Source: Xenorhabdus sp. BG5 (GTDB lineage Bacteria > Pseudomonadota > Gammaproteobacteria > Enterobacterales > Enterobacteriaceae). Taken from it: a DNA stretch of 64,000 nt. A program made the position numbers and the translations under genes. The stretch is from contig NZ_JADEUG010000003.1 of NCBI RefSeq assembly GCF_015163665.1, positions 62,001 through 126,000 on the forward strand, given 5' to 3'. Shown one piece after another: positions 38,137-48,596 of this stretch. Each line of letters begins with the position of its first letter. Position 1 is the stretch's first letter. The notes under the pieces were generated by a model that saw nothing but the letters and a program-made list of their open reading frames with translations, was not told where the DNA came from and made no database searches.

Positions 38137-38526
38137 GTGGGCAAAATTGTGAAAAAACAAAGACCTGTCAACCTTGATCTGCGGACGATTAACCAACCCG
38201 TCTCCGCGATAGCATCGATCTTGCACCGTATCTCAGGCATCATCACCTTTATCGCAGTTGGCATTCTACTGTGGTTATTGGGGATGTCTCTATCTTCGCA
38301 AGAGGGCTTCCTGCAAGCATCTGAAATCATGACTGGCTTCTTCGCCAAATTTATCCTGTGGGGGATATTGACGGCGCTGGCTTACCACATCTGTGGAGGT
38401 ATTCGCCATGTGTTGATGGATTTTGGTTTCCTGGAAGAAAATCTCGCTACCGGTAGTGCATCTGCCAAAGTAGCAATAGCAATCGCGGTTATTCTGTCTA
38501 TTCTGGCTGGGGTATTATTATGGTAA
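38137..38526 (+). CDS. sdhC: Succinate dehydrogenase cytochrome b556 subunit
   Basis: 129 residues from GTG at 38137, which lines up exactly with E. coli SdhC (its [11 protein letters not shown] begins at residue 5 in both). No good ribosome site is spaced for this GTG: GGAGG lies 22 bases upstream. Three membrane helices are present; ASILHRISG forms part of the quinone site and [11 protein letters not shown] carries the haem ligand His. It is the first gene of sdhCDAB-sucABCD and overlaps sdhD by 7 bp. Confidence 0.96.
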   Translation: MGKIVKKQRPVNLDLRTINQPVSAIASILHRISGIITFIAVGILLWLLGMSLSSQEGFLQASEIMTGFFAKFILWGILTALAYHICGGIRHVLMDFGFLEENLATGSASAKVAIAIAVILSILAGVLLW

Positions 38527-38867
38527 GCAACGCATCCGCTTTGGGTCGTACAGGTATTCAGGATTGGCTGCTATTGCGCGCATCCGCAATTATTATTGTC
38601 TTGTACGTTCTCTATCTCGTCGGTTTTGTCGCAACAACGTCGGATATTACCTACGAAGTCTGGCGGGGTTTCTTTTCTTCATCCCTCACTAAAGTATTCA
38701 CCGTGTTGACGCTGCTTTCCATTCTGGTTCATGCGTGGATTGGAATGTGGCAGGTATTGACAGATTATGTCAAACCGCTCGCATTGCGTCTGGTTTTGCA
38801 ACTGGTGATTATCGTTGCGCTGTTAACTTATTTGATTTACGGAACAATTGTGGTGTGGGGTGCATAA
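38520..38867 (+). CDS. sdhD: Succinate dehydrogenase membrane anchor subunit
   Basis: 115 residues with three hydrophobic helices. [18 protein letters not shown] contains the second haem b ligand His and the quinone-site Tyr. It overlaps sdhC and ends directly before the sdhA ATG, so translation is probably coupled. Confidence 0.97.
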   Translation: MVSNASALGRTGIQDWLLLRASAIIIVLYVLYLVGFVATTSDITYEVWRGFFSSSLTKVFTVLTLLSILVHAWIGMWQVLTDYVKPLALRLVLQLVIIVALLTYLIYGTIVVWGA

Positions 38868-40634
38868 ATGAAACTGCCAGTAAGAGAGTTTGACGCTGTT
38901 GTTATTGGTGCGGGTGGCGCAGGTATGCGTGCTGCACTGCAAATTTCACAAATGGGTTTATCCTGTGCTTTGATTTCCAAGGTGTTCCCAACTCGCTCCC
39001 ATACTGTATCAGCACAGGGTGGGATCACTGTTGCTTTGGGCAATTCCCATGATGATAACTGGGAATGGCACATGTATGATACGGTGAAAGGTTCCGATTA
39101 TATTGGTGACCAGGATGCTATCGAATATATGTGTAAGACTGGCCCAGAAGCTATTTTGGAACTGGAACACATGGGGCTGCCATTCTCCCGCTTGGATAAT
39201 GGCCGTATTTACCAACGTCCATTTGGTGGGCAATCCAGAAATTTTGGTGGTGAGCAGGCTGCTCGTACTGCCGCTGCTGCTGACCGAACTGGTCATGCTC
39301 TATTACATACTCTGTATCAGCAGAATTTAAAAAACCACACGACCATCTTCTCCGAATGGTACTCGTTGGATCTGGTTAAGAATCAGGATGGCGCAATTGT
39401 CGGTTGTACCGCAATTTGTATCGAAACCGGTGAAGTGGTCTATTTCAAAGCTAAGGCGACTATTCTGGCAACCGGTGGTGCTGGCCGTATCTTCCAATCC
39501 ACAACTAATGCGCATATCAATACCGGTGATGGTGTGGGGATGGCATTGCGTGCAGGTGTTCCTGTTCAGGATATGGAAATGTGGCAATTCCACCCAACGG
39601 GTATTGCTGGCGCGGGTGTTTTGGTTACAGAAGGCTGTCGTGGTGAAGGTGGTTACCTACTGAATAAAGATGGTGAACGCTTTATGGAACGTTATGCGCC
39701 AAATGCCAAAGACCTTGCTGGTCGTGATGTGGTTGCACGTTCTATGATGATCGAAATCCGTGAAGGCCGCGGCTGCGAAGGCCCATGGGGTCCGCACGTC
39801 AAACTGAAACTGGATCATTTGGGTAAAGAAGTATTGGAATCCCGCCTGCCAGGTATCCTTGAATTATCCCGTACTTTCGCCCACGTCGATCCAGTAAAAG
39901 AGCCGATCCCTGTTATCCCAACCTGTCATTATATGATGGGAGGTATTCCAACTAAGATTACGGGTCAGGCGCTGACAGTCAATGAAAAAGGCGAAGATGT
40001 GGTGATCCCTGGGCTGTTTGCTGTGGGTGAAATTGCTTGTGTATCTGTTCACGGCGCGAACCGTCTGGGCGGTAATTCACTGCTTGATCTGGTGGTATTT
40101 GGTCGCTCCGCAGGCTTGCATTTGAAAGAGTGTTTGATGGAACAAGGCACTAGCCGTGATGCCAGCGAATCTGATGTCGATGCAGCACTTCAACGTTTGA
40201 ACCGTTGGAATAACACCCGTTCAGGTGAAGATCCAGTGGAAATCCGCAAAGCATTGCAAGCTTGTATGCAGCATAATTTCTCGGTATTCCGTGAAGGTGA
40301 TGCGATGGCAAGAGGATTGGAAGAGCTGAAAGTGATCCGCGAACGCCTAAAAAATGCTCGTCTGGATGATACTTCATCGGAATTCAATACCCAACGCATC
40401 GAATGTTTGGAATTGGATAACCTGATGGAAACAGCCTATTCAACTGCGGTTGCTGCGAACTTCCGTACAGAAAGTCGTGGTGCCCATAGCCGCTTTGACT
40501 ATCCAGAGCGTGATGATGCTAACTGGCTGTGCCATAGCCTGTACTTACCGCAAACTGAGAGCATGACTCGCCGTGAAGTGAATATGCAGCCAACGCTGCG
40601 TGAAGCTTTTCCGCCGAAAGTGCGTTCTTACTAA
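38868..40634 (+). CDS. sdhA: Succinate dehydrogenase flavoprotein subunit
   Basis: 588 residues, the same length as E. coli SdhA. The FAD fold [15 protein letters not shown] and [10 protein letters not shown], with His45 as covalent FAD ligand, are intact. The substrate-binding and catalytic segments [21 protein letters not shown] and HYMMGGIPT also match. It oxidises succinate to fumarate at the inner face of the membrane and passes electrons to SdhB. Confidence 0.99.
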   Translation: MKLPVREFDAVVIGAGGAGMRAALQISQMGLSCALISKVFPTRSHTVSAQGGITVALGNSHDDNWEWHMYDTVKGSDYIGDQDAIEYMCKTGPEAILELEHMGLPFSRLDNGRIYQRPFGGQSRNFGGEQAARTAAAADRTGHALLHTLYQQNLKNHTTIFSEWYSLDLVKNQDGAIVGCTAICIETGEVVYFKAKATILATGGAGRIFQSTTNAHINTGDGVGMALRAGVPVQDMEMWQFHPTGIAGAGVLVTEGCRGEGGYLLNKDGERFMERYAPNAKDLAGRDVVARSMMIEIREGRGCEGPWGPHVKLKLDHLGKEVLESRLPGILELSRTFAHVDPVKEPIPVIPTCHYMMGGIPTKITGQALTVNEKGEDVVIPGLFAVGEIACVSVHGANRLGGNSLLDLVVFGRSAGLHLKECLMEQGTSRDASESDVDAALQRLNRWNNTRSGEDPVEIRKALQACMQHNFSVFREGDAMARGLEELKVIRERLKNARLDDTSSEFNTQRIECLELDNLMETAYSTAVAANFRTESRGAHSRFDYPERDDANWLCHSLYLPQTESMTRREVNMQPTLREAFPPKVRSY

Positions 40635-40671
40635 TTGTATTGCTGATGTTCCAGTTGCGGAGAAATAGATT

Positions 40672-41388
40672 ATGAAACTTGAATTTTCAATTTATCGTTA
40701 TAATCCAGATGTCGATGATGTACCTCGTATGCAGGATTACACGCTGGAAGCAGAGGAAGGGCGTGACATGATGTTGCTGGATGCGCTCATCCAGCTAAAA
40801 GAACAAGATCCAACTTTGTCATTCCGCCGCTCTTGTCGTGAGGGTGTTTGTGGCTCTGATGGCGTGAATATGAACGGTAAAAACGGTTTGGCATGTATTA
40901 CATCCATTTCAGCGTTGCGTCGTGGCAATAAGAAAATTGTTATTCGTCCATTGCCTGGTCTGCCTGTGGTTCGTGATCTGGTTGTTGATATGAGTCAGTT
41001 CTACACGCAATATGAGAAAATCCGCCCTTATCTGATTAATGATGGTAAAAATCCACCCGCGCGTGAGCACCTGCAATCACCAGTACAGCGTGAAAAGCTG
41101 GATGGTTTGTATGAATGTATCTTATGTGCCTGTTGCTCAACGTCTTGCCCATCATTCTGGTGGAATCCGGATAAATTTATCGGTCCAGCCGGTCTTTTAG
41201 CGGCATACCGTTTCCTGATTGATAGCCGTGATACTGAAACAAGTTCGCGATTGGATAATCTGAATGATGCATTCAGTGTCTTCCGTTGCCACGGAATTAT
41301 GAATTGCGTCAACGTATGTCCTAAAGGATTGAATCCGACAAAAGCGATTGGTCATATTAAATCGATGTTGCTGAAACATAGCGCATAG
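40672..41388 (+). CDS. sdhB: Succinate dehydrogenase iron-sulfur subunit
   Basis: 238 residues. The [2Fe-2S] cluster ligands lie in SCREGVCGSDG, the [4Fe-4S] ligands in CILCACCSTSCPSFWW, and the [3Fe-4S] ligands in CHGIMNCVNVCPKGL. It links the SdhA flavin to the quinone site. It lies 37 bp after sdhA and is followed by a 336-bp structured spacer before sucA. Confidence 0.99.
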   Translation: MKLEFSIYRYNPDVDDVPRMQDYTLEAEEGRDMMLLDALIQLKEQDPTLSFRRSCREGVCGSDGVNMNGKNGLACITSISALRRGNKKIVIRPLPGLPVVRDLVVDMSQFYTQYEKIRPYLINDGKNPPAREHLQSPVQREKLDGLYECILCACCSTSCPSFWWNPDKFIGPAGLLAAYRFLIDSRDTETSSRLDNLNDAFSVFRCHGIMNCVNVCPKGLNPTKAIGHIKSMLLKHSA

Positions 41389-41724
41389 CAAAATAAAAAA
41401 TTTGTGCATAAATAACACATAAATAGTGTGTAAATAGTGCATATAATGTTGCCCTCCACAATTTTGAAATAAATATCAAATCAGTGGAGGGCATTAAAGA
41501 ATGAAAAATGATAAATTGCCTACTGCTAAAGACGAAATATGTTTCTAAATAAAGGGATCTTTAAAAACTGATATTCGGTTTTTAAAGGTTCCTTGAAGGG
41601 TAGGAAAACCCAAAGAAGAACATGCATTAAGCACGTCCAAATGAACCTTTTATCAACACCGCTAATTAAGCGGTATTTGTTAACCACGGCGAAAACTAAA
41701 GCTTTTAAAGCTTAAGGGCTCACA
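41389..41724 (+). promoter_or_regulatory. sdhB-sucA spacer: structured leader with mini-ORF
   Basis: Several stems are visible in order: GCCCTCCAC (41451-41459) with GTGGAGGGC (41484-41492); a long near-perfect stem around GGATCTTTAAAAAC and GGTTTTTAAAGGTTCC (about 41562-41601); GGGT/ACCC; and ACCGCT/AGCGGT (41658-41674). A 15-codon ORF (41501-41548, MKNDKLPTAKDEICF) follows the first stem with GGAGGG upstream. A TATAAT box occurs at 41442-41447. It may hold an internal promoter, an RNA processing site or an attenuator. Confidence 0.5.
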
Positions 41725-44532
41725 ATGCAGAACGGCGCAATGAAGGACTGGCTGGACTCAAGCTTTCTGGCTGGTGCAAACCAGTCTTACATAGAGCAAA
41801 TCTATGAAGACTATATAACTGATCCTAATTCTGTTGATGCAAGTTGGAGAGAAATTTTCCAACAATTACCTGATGCAGGACTTAGCGGCGAACAACTTCA
41901 CTCACAGACACGCGATTATTTCCGTCGTCTGGCAAAGGATGCCACGCGTTACCTCACTTCAGTCAGCGATCCAGCAATGGATGCAAAACAAGTCAAAGTT
42001 TTGCAGCTCATCAATGCATTCCGCTTCCGCGGACACCAACATGCAAACCTTGATCCATTGGGATTATGGAAACAGGAACCTGTACCCGATCTTGATCCTA
42101 GTTTCCATAATTTAACAAAAGCGGATTTTGAAGAAACGTTTAATGTAGGCTCTTTTGCTATTGGCAAAGAGACGATGAAATTGGCTGATCTGTATGACGC
42201 GCTGAAACGCATTTATTGCGGTTCAATTGGTGCGGAATATATGCACATCACCAATACGGAAGAAAAACGTTGGATCCAGCAGCGTCTGGAATCAGTGACA
42301 GTAAGTTCACAGTTTAGTGCAGAAGAAAAGCGTCGTTTCCTGAAAGAATTAACATCAGCGGAAGGTTTGGAACGCTATTTAGGTGCCAAGTTCCCAGGGG
42401 CGAAGCGTTTCTCCCTGGAAGGTGGCGACGCACTTATCCCTATGTTAAAAGAATTGATCCGTCATGCAGGTAAACAAAATACCCGCGAGGTGGTATTAGG
42501 AATGGCTCATCGTGGCCGTCTCAACGTTCTGGTCAATCTCTTGGGTAAAAAACCGATTGATCTGTTTGACGAGTTTGCGGGTAAACATAAAGAGCATCTG
42601 GGTACAGGCGACGTAAAATATCATCAAGGTTTTTCTTCTGATTTTGAAACCGAAGGGGGTTTGGTGCATTTGGCATTGGCCTTTAACCCCTCTCACCTTG
42701 AGATTGTCAGCCCTGTTGTTATCGGCTCTGTACGTGCTCGCCGTGATCGCCTTGATGAAGGTCGCAGCAACATGGTTCTGCCTGTGACTATCCACGGTGA
42801 TGCCGCAGTCACAGGGCAGGGGATTGTTCAGGAAACGTTGAACATGTCTCAGGCTCGTGGTTATGAAGTTGGCGGTACTGTTCGTATCGTAGTGAACAAC
42901 CAGATTGGCTTCACCACTTCTAACCCGAAAGATGCTCGTTCAACACAATATTGTACTGATATTGTGAAAATGGTTCAGGCGCCAATTTTTCACGTTAATG
43001 CAGATGATCCGGAAGCGGTTGCATTCGTCACACGTTTGGCGCTTGACTTCCGTAATACCTTCAAGCGTGACGTCATGATCGATCTGGTCTGTTATCGTCG
43101 CCACGGTCATAACGAAGCTGATGAGCCAAGTGCAACTCAGCCACTGATGTACCAGCAAATCAAAAAACAACCAACTGCACGTAAAATCTATGCAGATAAG
43201 CTGGTAACGGAAGGTTTGCTGGAAGCCAATGACGTTACTGAGATGGTGAACCTGTACCGTGATGCACTGGATCATGGTGAATGCGTTGTCGATGAATGGC
43301 ACCCAATGGGGTTGCACTCATTCACATGGGAACCCTACCTGAACCACGAATGGGATGAAGAGTATCCACATAAGATGGATATGAAACGTCTGCAAGATCT
43401 TGGCAAAAGCATCAGTACTGTTCCTGCCGAAGTGGCAATGCACTCACGTGTTGCGAAAATTTATGGCGACCGTGCAGAAATGGCGAATGGCAATAAATTG
43501 TTTGACTGGGGTGCTGCGGAAACACTGGCTTACGCGACTTTGGTTGATGAAGGTATTCCTGTCCGTATCTCTGGTGAAGATGCGGGACGTGGTACTTTCT
43601 TCCACCGTCATGCCGTTATTCATAACCAAAACAATGCTTCTGTTTATGTGCCTTTGGCGAATATCCACAATGGACAGGGTGTATTTAATGTATGGGATTC
43701 TGTCCTTTCAGAAGAAGCTGTACTGGCATTTGAATACGGTTATGCAACAACTGAACCTCGTGTCCTGACGATTTGGGAAGCCCAATTTGGTGACTTTGCC
43801 AACGTGGCTCAGGTTGTGATTGACCAATTTATCAGCTCTGGCGAACAGAAATGGGGCCGTATGTGTGGCCTGGTTATGCTGCTGCCACATGGCTATGAAG
43901 GGCAGGGACCAGAGCATTCATCGGCACGTCTGGAGCGTTATCTGCAACTGTGTGCTGAGCAAAACATGCAGGTTTGCGTACCATCGACTCCAGCTCAGGT
44001 TTATCACATGCTGCGTCGTCAGGCTCTGCGTGGTATGCGCCGTCCGCTTATCGTCATGTCACCGAAATCACTACTGCGTCATCCATTGGCGGTGTCTACT
44101 CTGGATGAATTGGCGTACGGCAAATTTGAACCAGTGATTGGTGAAATTGACACCTTGGAGCCAAAAGGCGTTAAACGCGTTGTGCTTTGTTCCGGTAAAG
44201 TTTATTACGATCTGCTGGAACAGCGTCGTAAGAACGAACAGACTGACGTTGCTATTGTGCGTATTGAACAGCTGTATCCATTCCCACGCCAGCATCTGCA
44301 AGCTGAGCTTGAGCAGTATGCCCATGTTCATGACTTCGTCTGGTGTCAGGAAGAGCCACTGAACCAAGGGGCTTGGTATTGCAGTCAACATAATTTCCGT
44401 GAAGCGATCCCATTTGGGGCTTCTTTACGTTATGCAGGTCGTCCGGCATCTGCTTCCCCAGCTGTGGGATATACGTCTGTTCACCAGCAGCAACAGCAAG
44501 CACTGGTTAATGACGCACTGAACGTTGAATAA
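41725..44532 (+). CDS. sucA: 2-oxoglutarate dehydrogenase E1 component
   Basis: 935 residues (E. coli 933). It decarboxylates 2-oxoglutarate using thiamine diphosphate and transfers the succinyl group to SucB. MAHRGRLNVLVNLLGKKP, HGDAAVTGQGIVQETLN and VNNQIGFTTSNP form the cofactor pocket. CYRRHGHNEADEPSATQP and HSSARLERYLQLCAE are further diagnostic stretches. The N-terminal segment (WLDSSFLAGANQSYIEQIYE) binds the complex core. It is followed 15 bp later by sucB. Confidence 0.99.
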   Translation: MQNGAMKDWLDSSFLAGANQSYIEQIYEDYITDPNSVDASWREIFQQLPDAGLSGEQLHSQTRDYFRRLAKDATRYLTSVSDPAMDAKQVKVLQLINAFRFRGHQHANLDPLGLWKQEPVPDLDPSFHNLTKADFEETFNVGSFAIGKETMKLADLYDALKRIYCGSIGAEYMHITNTEEKRWIQQRLESVTVSSQFSAEEKRRFLKELTSAEGLERYLGAKFPGAKRFSLEGGDALIPMLKELIRHAGKQNTREVVLGMAHRGRLNVLVNLLGKKPIDLFDEFAGKHKEHLGTGDVKYHQGFSSDFETEGGLVHLALAFNPSHLEIVSPVVIGSVRARRDRLDEGRSNMVLPVTIHGDAAVTGQGIVQETLNMSQARGYEVGGTVRIVVNNQIGFTTSNPKDARSTQYCTDIVKMVQAPIFHVNADDPEAVAFVTRLALDFRNTFKRDVMIDLVCYRRHGHNEADEPSATQPLMYQQIKKQPTARKIYADKLVTEGLLEANDVTEMVNLYRDALDHGECVVDEWHPMGLHSFTWEPYLNHEWDEEYPHKMDMKRLQDLGKSISTVPAEVAMHSRVAKIYGDRAEMANGNKLFDWGAAETLAYATLVDEGIPVRISGEDAGRGTFFHRHAVIHNQNNASVYVPLANIHNGQGVFNVWDSVLSEEAVLAFEYGYATTEPRVLTIWEAQFGDFANVAQVVIDQFISSGEQKWGRMCGLVMLLPHGYEGQGPEHSSARLERYLQLCAEQNMQVCVPSTPAQVYHMLRRQALRGMRRPLIVMSPKSLLRHPLAVSTLDELAYGKFEPVIGEIDTLEPKGVKRVVLCSGKVYYDLLEQRRKNEQTDVAIVRIEQLYPFPRQHLQAELEQYAHVHDFVWCQEEPLNQGAWYCSQHNFREAIPFGASLRYAGRPASASPAVGYTSVHQQQQQALVNDALNVE

Positions 44533-44547
44533 ATTTAAGGATAGAAA

Positions 44548-45759
44548 ATGAGTAGCGTAGAAATTCTGGTCCCAGACCTTCCTGAATCTGTTGCAGATGC
44601 CACTGTGGCAACGTGGCATAAAAAACCAGGTGACACCATAGAGCGTGATGAAGTGCTGGTTGAAATTGAAACGGATAAAGTTGTTTTGGAAGTACCAGCA
44701 AGTGAAGCCGGTGTTTTGGAATCCATTTTAGAAGAAGAGGGTGCCACTGTTCTGTCCAAACAACTGTTAGGTCGTATCCGTTTAGGTGACAGCACGGGTA
44801 TACCTGCCGAAGTAAAAGCTAAAACAGAGGCAACGCCAGCACAGCGTCAGACTGCGTCTTTGGAAGAAGAAAGCAACGATGCACTAAGCCCTGCTGTTCG
44901 TCGTCTGATTGCAGAGCATGATTTAGATCCTGCTGCCATTAAAGGCAGTGGTGTTGGTGGCCGCATTGTTCGTGAAGATATCGAAAAATATGTCGCTGCG
45001 AATAAAAAAGTGAGTGGTAAGCCTGCTGCATCTGCTGAACAGCCATCCTTATTGCCACACCGCAGTGAAAAACGTGTCCCAATGACGCGTCTGCGTAAGC
45101 GTGTTGCAGAACGTTTGCTTGAAGCGAAGAACAATACGGCAATGTTGACGACTTTCAATGAAGTCAACATGAAGCCAATTCAGGAATTGCGCAAGCAGTA
45201 TGGCGATGCATTTGAAAAACGTCATGGTGTACGTCTGGGCTTTATGTCTTTCTATGTGAAAGCGGTTGTTGAAGCGTTGAAACGCTATCCAGAAGTGAAC
45301 GCTTCCATTGATGGAACGGATGTGGTTTACCACAACTATTTTGATATCAGTATTGCTGTATCTACACCACGTGGTCTGGTTACACCTGTATTGCGTGATG
45401 CAGATGCATTGGGCATGTCTGACATTGAAAAAAGCATCAAAGAGCTGGCTATCAAAGGCCGCGACGGTAAACTGACTGTTGAAGAACTCACTGGAGGTAA
45501 TTTCACCATTACCAACGGCGGTGTTTTCGGCTCTCTAATGTCCACCCCGATCATTAACCCGCCACAAAGCGCGATCCTTGGCATGCATGCTATTAAAGAT
45601 CGCCCAATGGCTGTAAATGGTCAGGTTGAGATCCTTCCGATGATGTACCTGGCACTGTCCTATGACCACCGTCTGATTGACGGTCGTGAATCAGTCGGCT
45701 TCCTGGTGACCATCAAAGAAATGCTGGAAGATCCAACACGTTTGTTGCTGGATGTATAG
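44548..45759 (+). CDS. sucB: Dihydrolipoyl succinyltransferase, E2 of 2-oxoglutarate dehydrogenase
   Basis: 403 residues. There is one lipoyl domain with Lys44 in [13 protein letters not shown], then a linker, the peripheral subunit-binding domain ([24 protein letters not shown]), and the catalytic domain ending [13 protein letters not shown], whose His and Asp are the acyltransferase residues. It forms the 24-mer core of the complex. Start follows AAGGATAGAAA. Confidence 0.99.
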   Translation: MSSVEILVPDLPESVADATVATWHKKPGDTIERDEVLVEIETDKVVLEVPASEAGVLESILEEEGATVLSKQLLGRIRLGDSTGIPAEVKAKTEATPAQRQTASLEEESNDALSPAVRRLIAEHDLDPAAIKGSGVGGRIVREDIEKYVAANKKVSGKPAASAEQPSLLPHRSEKRVPMTRLRKRVAERLLEAKNNTAMLTTFNEVNMKPIQELRKQYGDAFEKRHGVRLGFMSFYVKAVVEALKRYPEVNASIDGTDVVYHNYFDISIAVSTPRGLVTPVLRDADALGMSDIEKSIKELAIKGRDGKLTVEELTGGNFTITNGGVFGSLMSTPIINPPQSAILGMHAIKDRPMAVNGQVEILPMMYLALSYDHRLIDGRESVGFLVTIKEMLEDPTRLLLDV

Positions 45760-45833
45760 CATCACTATCGGCGGAGAGTGTGAATTCCGCCAAGTCTGAA
45801 GTAATACGACGTTGATGTAAAAATATATGCAGG

Positions 45834-45851
45834 CCAGCCCCTTGGGGCTGG
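45834..45851. other. Perfect hairpin in the sucB-sucC spacer
   Basis: CCAGCCCC and GGGGCTGG pair around TT. No U-run follows, so it is more likely an mRNA-stabilising or REP-like structure than a terminator. A short AAGGTAA/TTACCTT palindrome follows at 45875-45889. sucA-B and sucC-D are otherwise 158 bp apart. Confidence 0.6.
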
Positions 45852-45917
45852 TCATATCCAGAGCAACAAAATAGAAGGTAATTTACCTTTCTTAAATTAA
45901 ATTATGGATAGAACATC

Positions 45918-47084
45918 ATGAATTTACACGAGTATCAGGCAAAACAACTTTTTGCACGGTATGGTTTACCAGCACCTGCTGGCTATGCTTGTACCACACC
46001 GCGCGAAGCAGAAGAAGCAGCATCCAAGATTGGTTCAGGCCCTTGGGTCGTTAAATGTCAGGTTCATGCAGGTGGCCGCGGTAAGGCTGGTGGCGTAAAA
46101 GTCGTCAACAGTAAAGAAGATATCCGCACTTTTGCTGAACTATGGCTGGGTAAACGACTGGTAACTTACCAGACAGATGCACAGGGGCAACCTGTCCATC
46201 AGATCTTGGTGGAAGGGGCAACCGATATTGCCAAGGAGCTGTATCTCGGGGCTGTTGTTGACCGCGGTACACGTCGTGTAGTGTTCATGGCCTCTACTGA
46301 AGGTGGCGTCGAAATAGAAAAAGTGGCGGAAGAAACGCCTGAACTCATTCATAAAGCCATTATCGACCCACTCTCTGGCCCTATGCCGTATCAAGGCCGT
46401 GAATTGGCATTTAAACTTGGTCTGACTGGTAAGCAAGTTGGTCAATTCACCAAGATTTTCTTGGGCTTGGCTAACCTGTTCTTAGAGCGTGATTTGGCAT
46501 TGGTCGAAATCAACCCTCTGGTGATCACAATGCAAGGTGATTTGGTTTGTTTGGATGGAAAATTGAGTGCTGATGGTAATGCGATGTTCCGTCAGGCTGA
46601 ATTGCGTGAAATGCACGATCCTTCACAGGAAGATCCACGTGAAGCTCAGGCCGCACAATGGGAACTGAACTATGTTGCGCTGGATGGCAACATTGGTTGT
46701 ATGGTGAATGGTGCAGGTCTGGCAATGGGAACGATGGACATTGTCAAACTGCACGGTGGTGCACCGGCCAACTTCCTTGATGTCGGTGGTGGAGCAACAA
46801 AAGAGCGTGTTACCGAAGCATTCAAAATTATCTTGTCAGATGAAAACGTTAAGGCTGTTTTGGTGAATATCTTTGGTGGTATCGTTCGCTGTGACTTGAT
46901 TGCTGACGGTATTATTGGTGCGGTGGAAGAAGTGGGTGTTAACGTACCGGTAGTCGTTCGTCTGGAAGGAAACAATGCTGAGCTGGGTGCTAAGAAACTG
47001 GCGGATAGCGGCTTGAACATCATTGCAGCTACCAGTTTGACAGACGCAGCTAAACAGGCAGTAGCAGCAGCGGGGAATAAATAA
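45918..47084 (+). CDS. sucC: Succinyl-CoA synthetase beta subunit
   Basis: 388 residues, the usual length. It has an ATP-grasp domain ([25 protein letters not shown]) and a C-terminal CoA-ligase domain with [13 protein letters not shown]. Together with SucD it makes ATP from succinyl-CoA. The stop overlaps the sucD start by one base (TAATG). Confidence 0.99.
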   Translation: MNLHEYQAKQLFARYGLPAPAGYACTTPREAEEAASKIGSGPWVVKCQVHAGGRGKAGGVKVVNSKEDIRTFAELWLGKRLVTYQTDAQGQPVHQILVEGATDIAKELYLGAVVDRGTRRVVFMASTEGGVEIEKVAEETPELIHKAIIDPLSGPMPYQGRELAFKLGLTGKQVGQFTKIFLGLANLFLERDLALVEINPLVITMQGDLVCLDGKLSADGNAMFRQAELREMHDPSQEDPREAQAAQWELNYVALDGNIGCMVNGAGLAMGTMDIVKLHGGAPANFLDVGGGATKERVTEAFKIILSDENVKAVLVNIFGGIVRCDLIADGIIGAVEEVGVNVPVVVRLEGNNAELGAKKLADSGLNIIAATSLTDAAKQAVAAAGNK

Positions 47085-47953
47085 TGTCTATCTTAATCGA
47101 TAAAAACACCAAAGTGATTTGTCAGGGTTTTACTGGTAGCCAAGGTACTTTTCACTCCGAACAGGCGATAGCTTACGGTACTCAAATGGTGGGTGGCGTC
47201 ACACCGGGTAAAGGTGGCACTGAGCATTTAGGATTACCTGTATTCAACACCGTACGTGAAGCCGTTGAAGCAACGGGGGCAACCGCTTCTGTTATCTACG
47301 TTCCGGCACCATTCTGTAAAGATTCTATTCTGGAAGCGATTGATGCAGGCATTAAACTGATCATCACTATTACAGAAGGCATCCCAACACTCGATATGTT
47401 GACCGTAAAGGAAAAACTGGATCAGGCAGGTGTTCGTATGATTGGTCCTAACTGTCCGGGTGTCATTACTCCTGACGAGTGTAAGATCGGTATTATGCCT
47501 GGTCATATTCACAAGTCAGGTAAAGTGGGCATTGTTTCCCGTTCAGGCACACTGACTTATGAAGCGGTTAAACAGACCACAGATGCTGGGTTAGGGCAAT
47601 CTACCTGTGTTGGTATCGGTGGTGATCCAATCCCAGGTTCAAACTTTATTGATATTCTGCAACTGTTCCAGGAAGATCCACAGACAGAAGCAATTGTCAT
47701 GATTGGTGAAATTGGTGGTACAGCCGAAGAAGAAGCTGCGGCTTATATCAAAGAACATGTGACTAAGCCAGTTGTTGCTTATATTGCGGGTGTGACTGCC
47801 CCCAAAGGTAAGCGCATGGGCCATGCCGGAGCGATTATCGCAGGTGGTAAAGGAACAGCAGATGAGAAATTTGCTGCACTGGAAGCCGCGGGCGTGAAGA
47901 CTGTCCGTAGCCTTGCAGACATTGGTGATGCTGTAAAAGCGTTATTGGCATAA
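47084..47953 (+). CDS. sucD: Succinyl-CoA synthetase alpha subunit
   Basis: 289 residues. The CoA-binding Rossmann segment ([14 protein letters not shown]), [10 protein letters not shown], and the phosphohistidine segment [18 protein letters not shown] near residue 246 are intact. It is the last gene of sdhCDAB-sucABCD and is followed by a terminator. Confidence 0.99.
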   Translation: MSILIDKNTKVICQGFTGSQGTFHSEQAIAYGTQMVGGVTPGKGGTEHLGLPVFNTVREAVEATGATASVIYVPAPFCKDSILEAIDAGIKLIITITEGIPTLDMLTVKEKLDQAGVRMIGPNCPGVITPDECKIGIMPGHIHKSGKVGIVSRSGTLTYEAVKQTTDAGLGQSTCVGIGGDPIPGSNFIDILQLFQEDPQTEAIVMIGEIGGTAEEEAAAYIKEHVTKPVVAYIAGVTAPKGKRMGHAGAIIAGGKGTADEKFAALEAAGVKTVRSLADIGDAVKALLA

Positions 47954-48596
47954 AGATCACAAAATAAACTCTTTTTATAGAAAAAGGCTGCCTTTGGGTG
48001 GCCTTTTATTTTAATTTATAATATTAACAGTAGGTTAGTCATTTATAAGATCAGTTTTTTTTCAATTTAATTGAACTTGATTTTAGTAAAACCTATTTAT
48101 TTGATTAATAAAATAGGAAATATCGGGAAAATATATTTTTTAAAGAATGAAAACGAAAAGTTAATTTTCTAACGCGTTTTACAGCAAAAAATAAATTACG
48201 AATCATTGCAAATAACAACTTATTAACACTAAGTAAACCATAATGAAATAATAACTGTAACGCTTAACAAAATAAGGAAAAAATTGACTAAAATCAATTT
48301 ATTACTCTGGATTGTATTCGCTAAACTTGATTAAATTGATCTAGTATATATAGGTATTAACCTGAGAATGTATAGTATTGTTGACCTATATTCAGAATTC
48401 TAAGCTGAGTCACGTAAAAGCTATTTATTGTATGTGAATATAGGCGTAATATTATTGTGGTATCTATTGAATTTTTGATTTTGTAATAATTCATTGTTGT
48501 GTTTGAGGCATTTATTGCTGGTAGTTACGAGACTTTCGTTTTACGAAGTCGGGTTGCCGCAAGTCGGTGTCTTCCTGCTAGGAGCAAGGAGTCAAG
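47954..48596. promoter_or_regulatory. sucD-cydA spacer: cydA control region with FNR-type box
   Basis: 643 very A+T-rich bases after the sucD terminator hold no gene. TTGACTAAAATCAA at 48284-48297 matches the FNR consensus TTGAT-N4-ATCAA at nine of ten positions, about 300 bp upstream of cydA. TTGATTAAATTGAT at about 48326 holds a further half site. E. coli cydA has its main promoter at a similar distance with FNR and ArcA sites, so oxygen control is likely conserved. Just before cydA, AAGGAGTCAAG is a strong ribosome site. Confidence 0.55.
47982..48016 (+). terminator. Rho-independent terminator after sucD
   Basis: AAAAGGCTGCC and GGTGGCCTTTT form an 11-bp stem with two G-U pairs and a short TTTG loop, followed by ATTTTAATTT. 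It lies 28 bp after the sucD stop. Confidence 0.8.
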
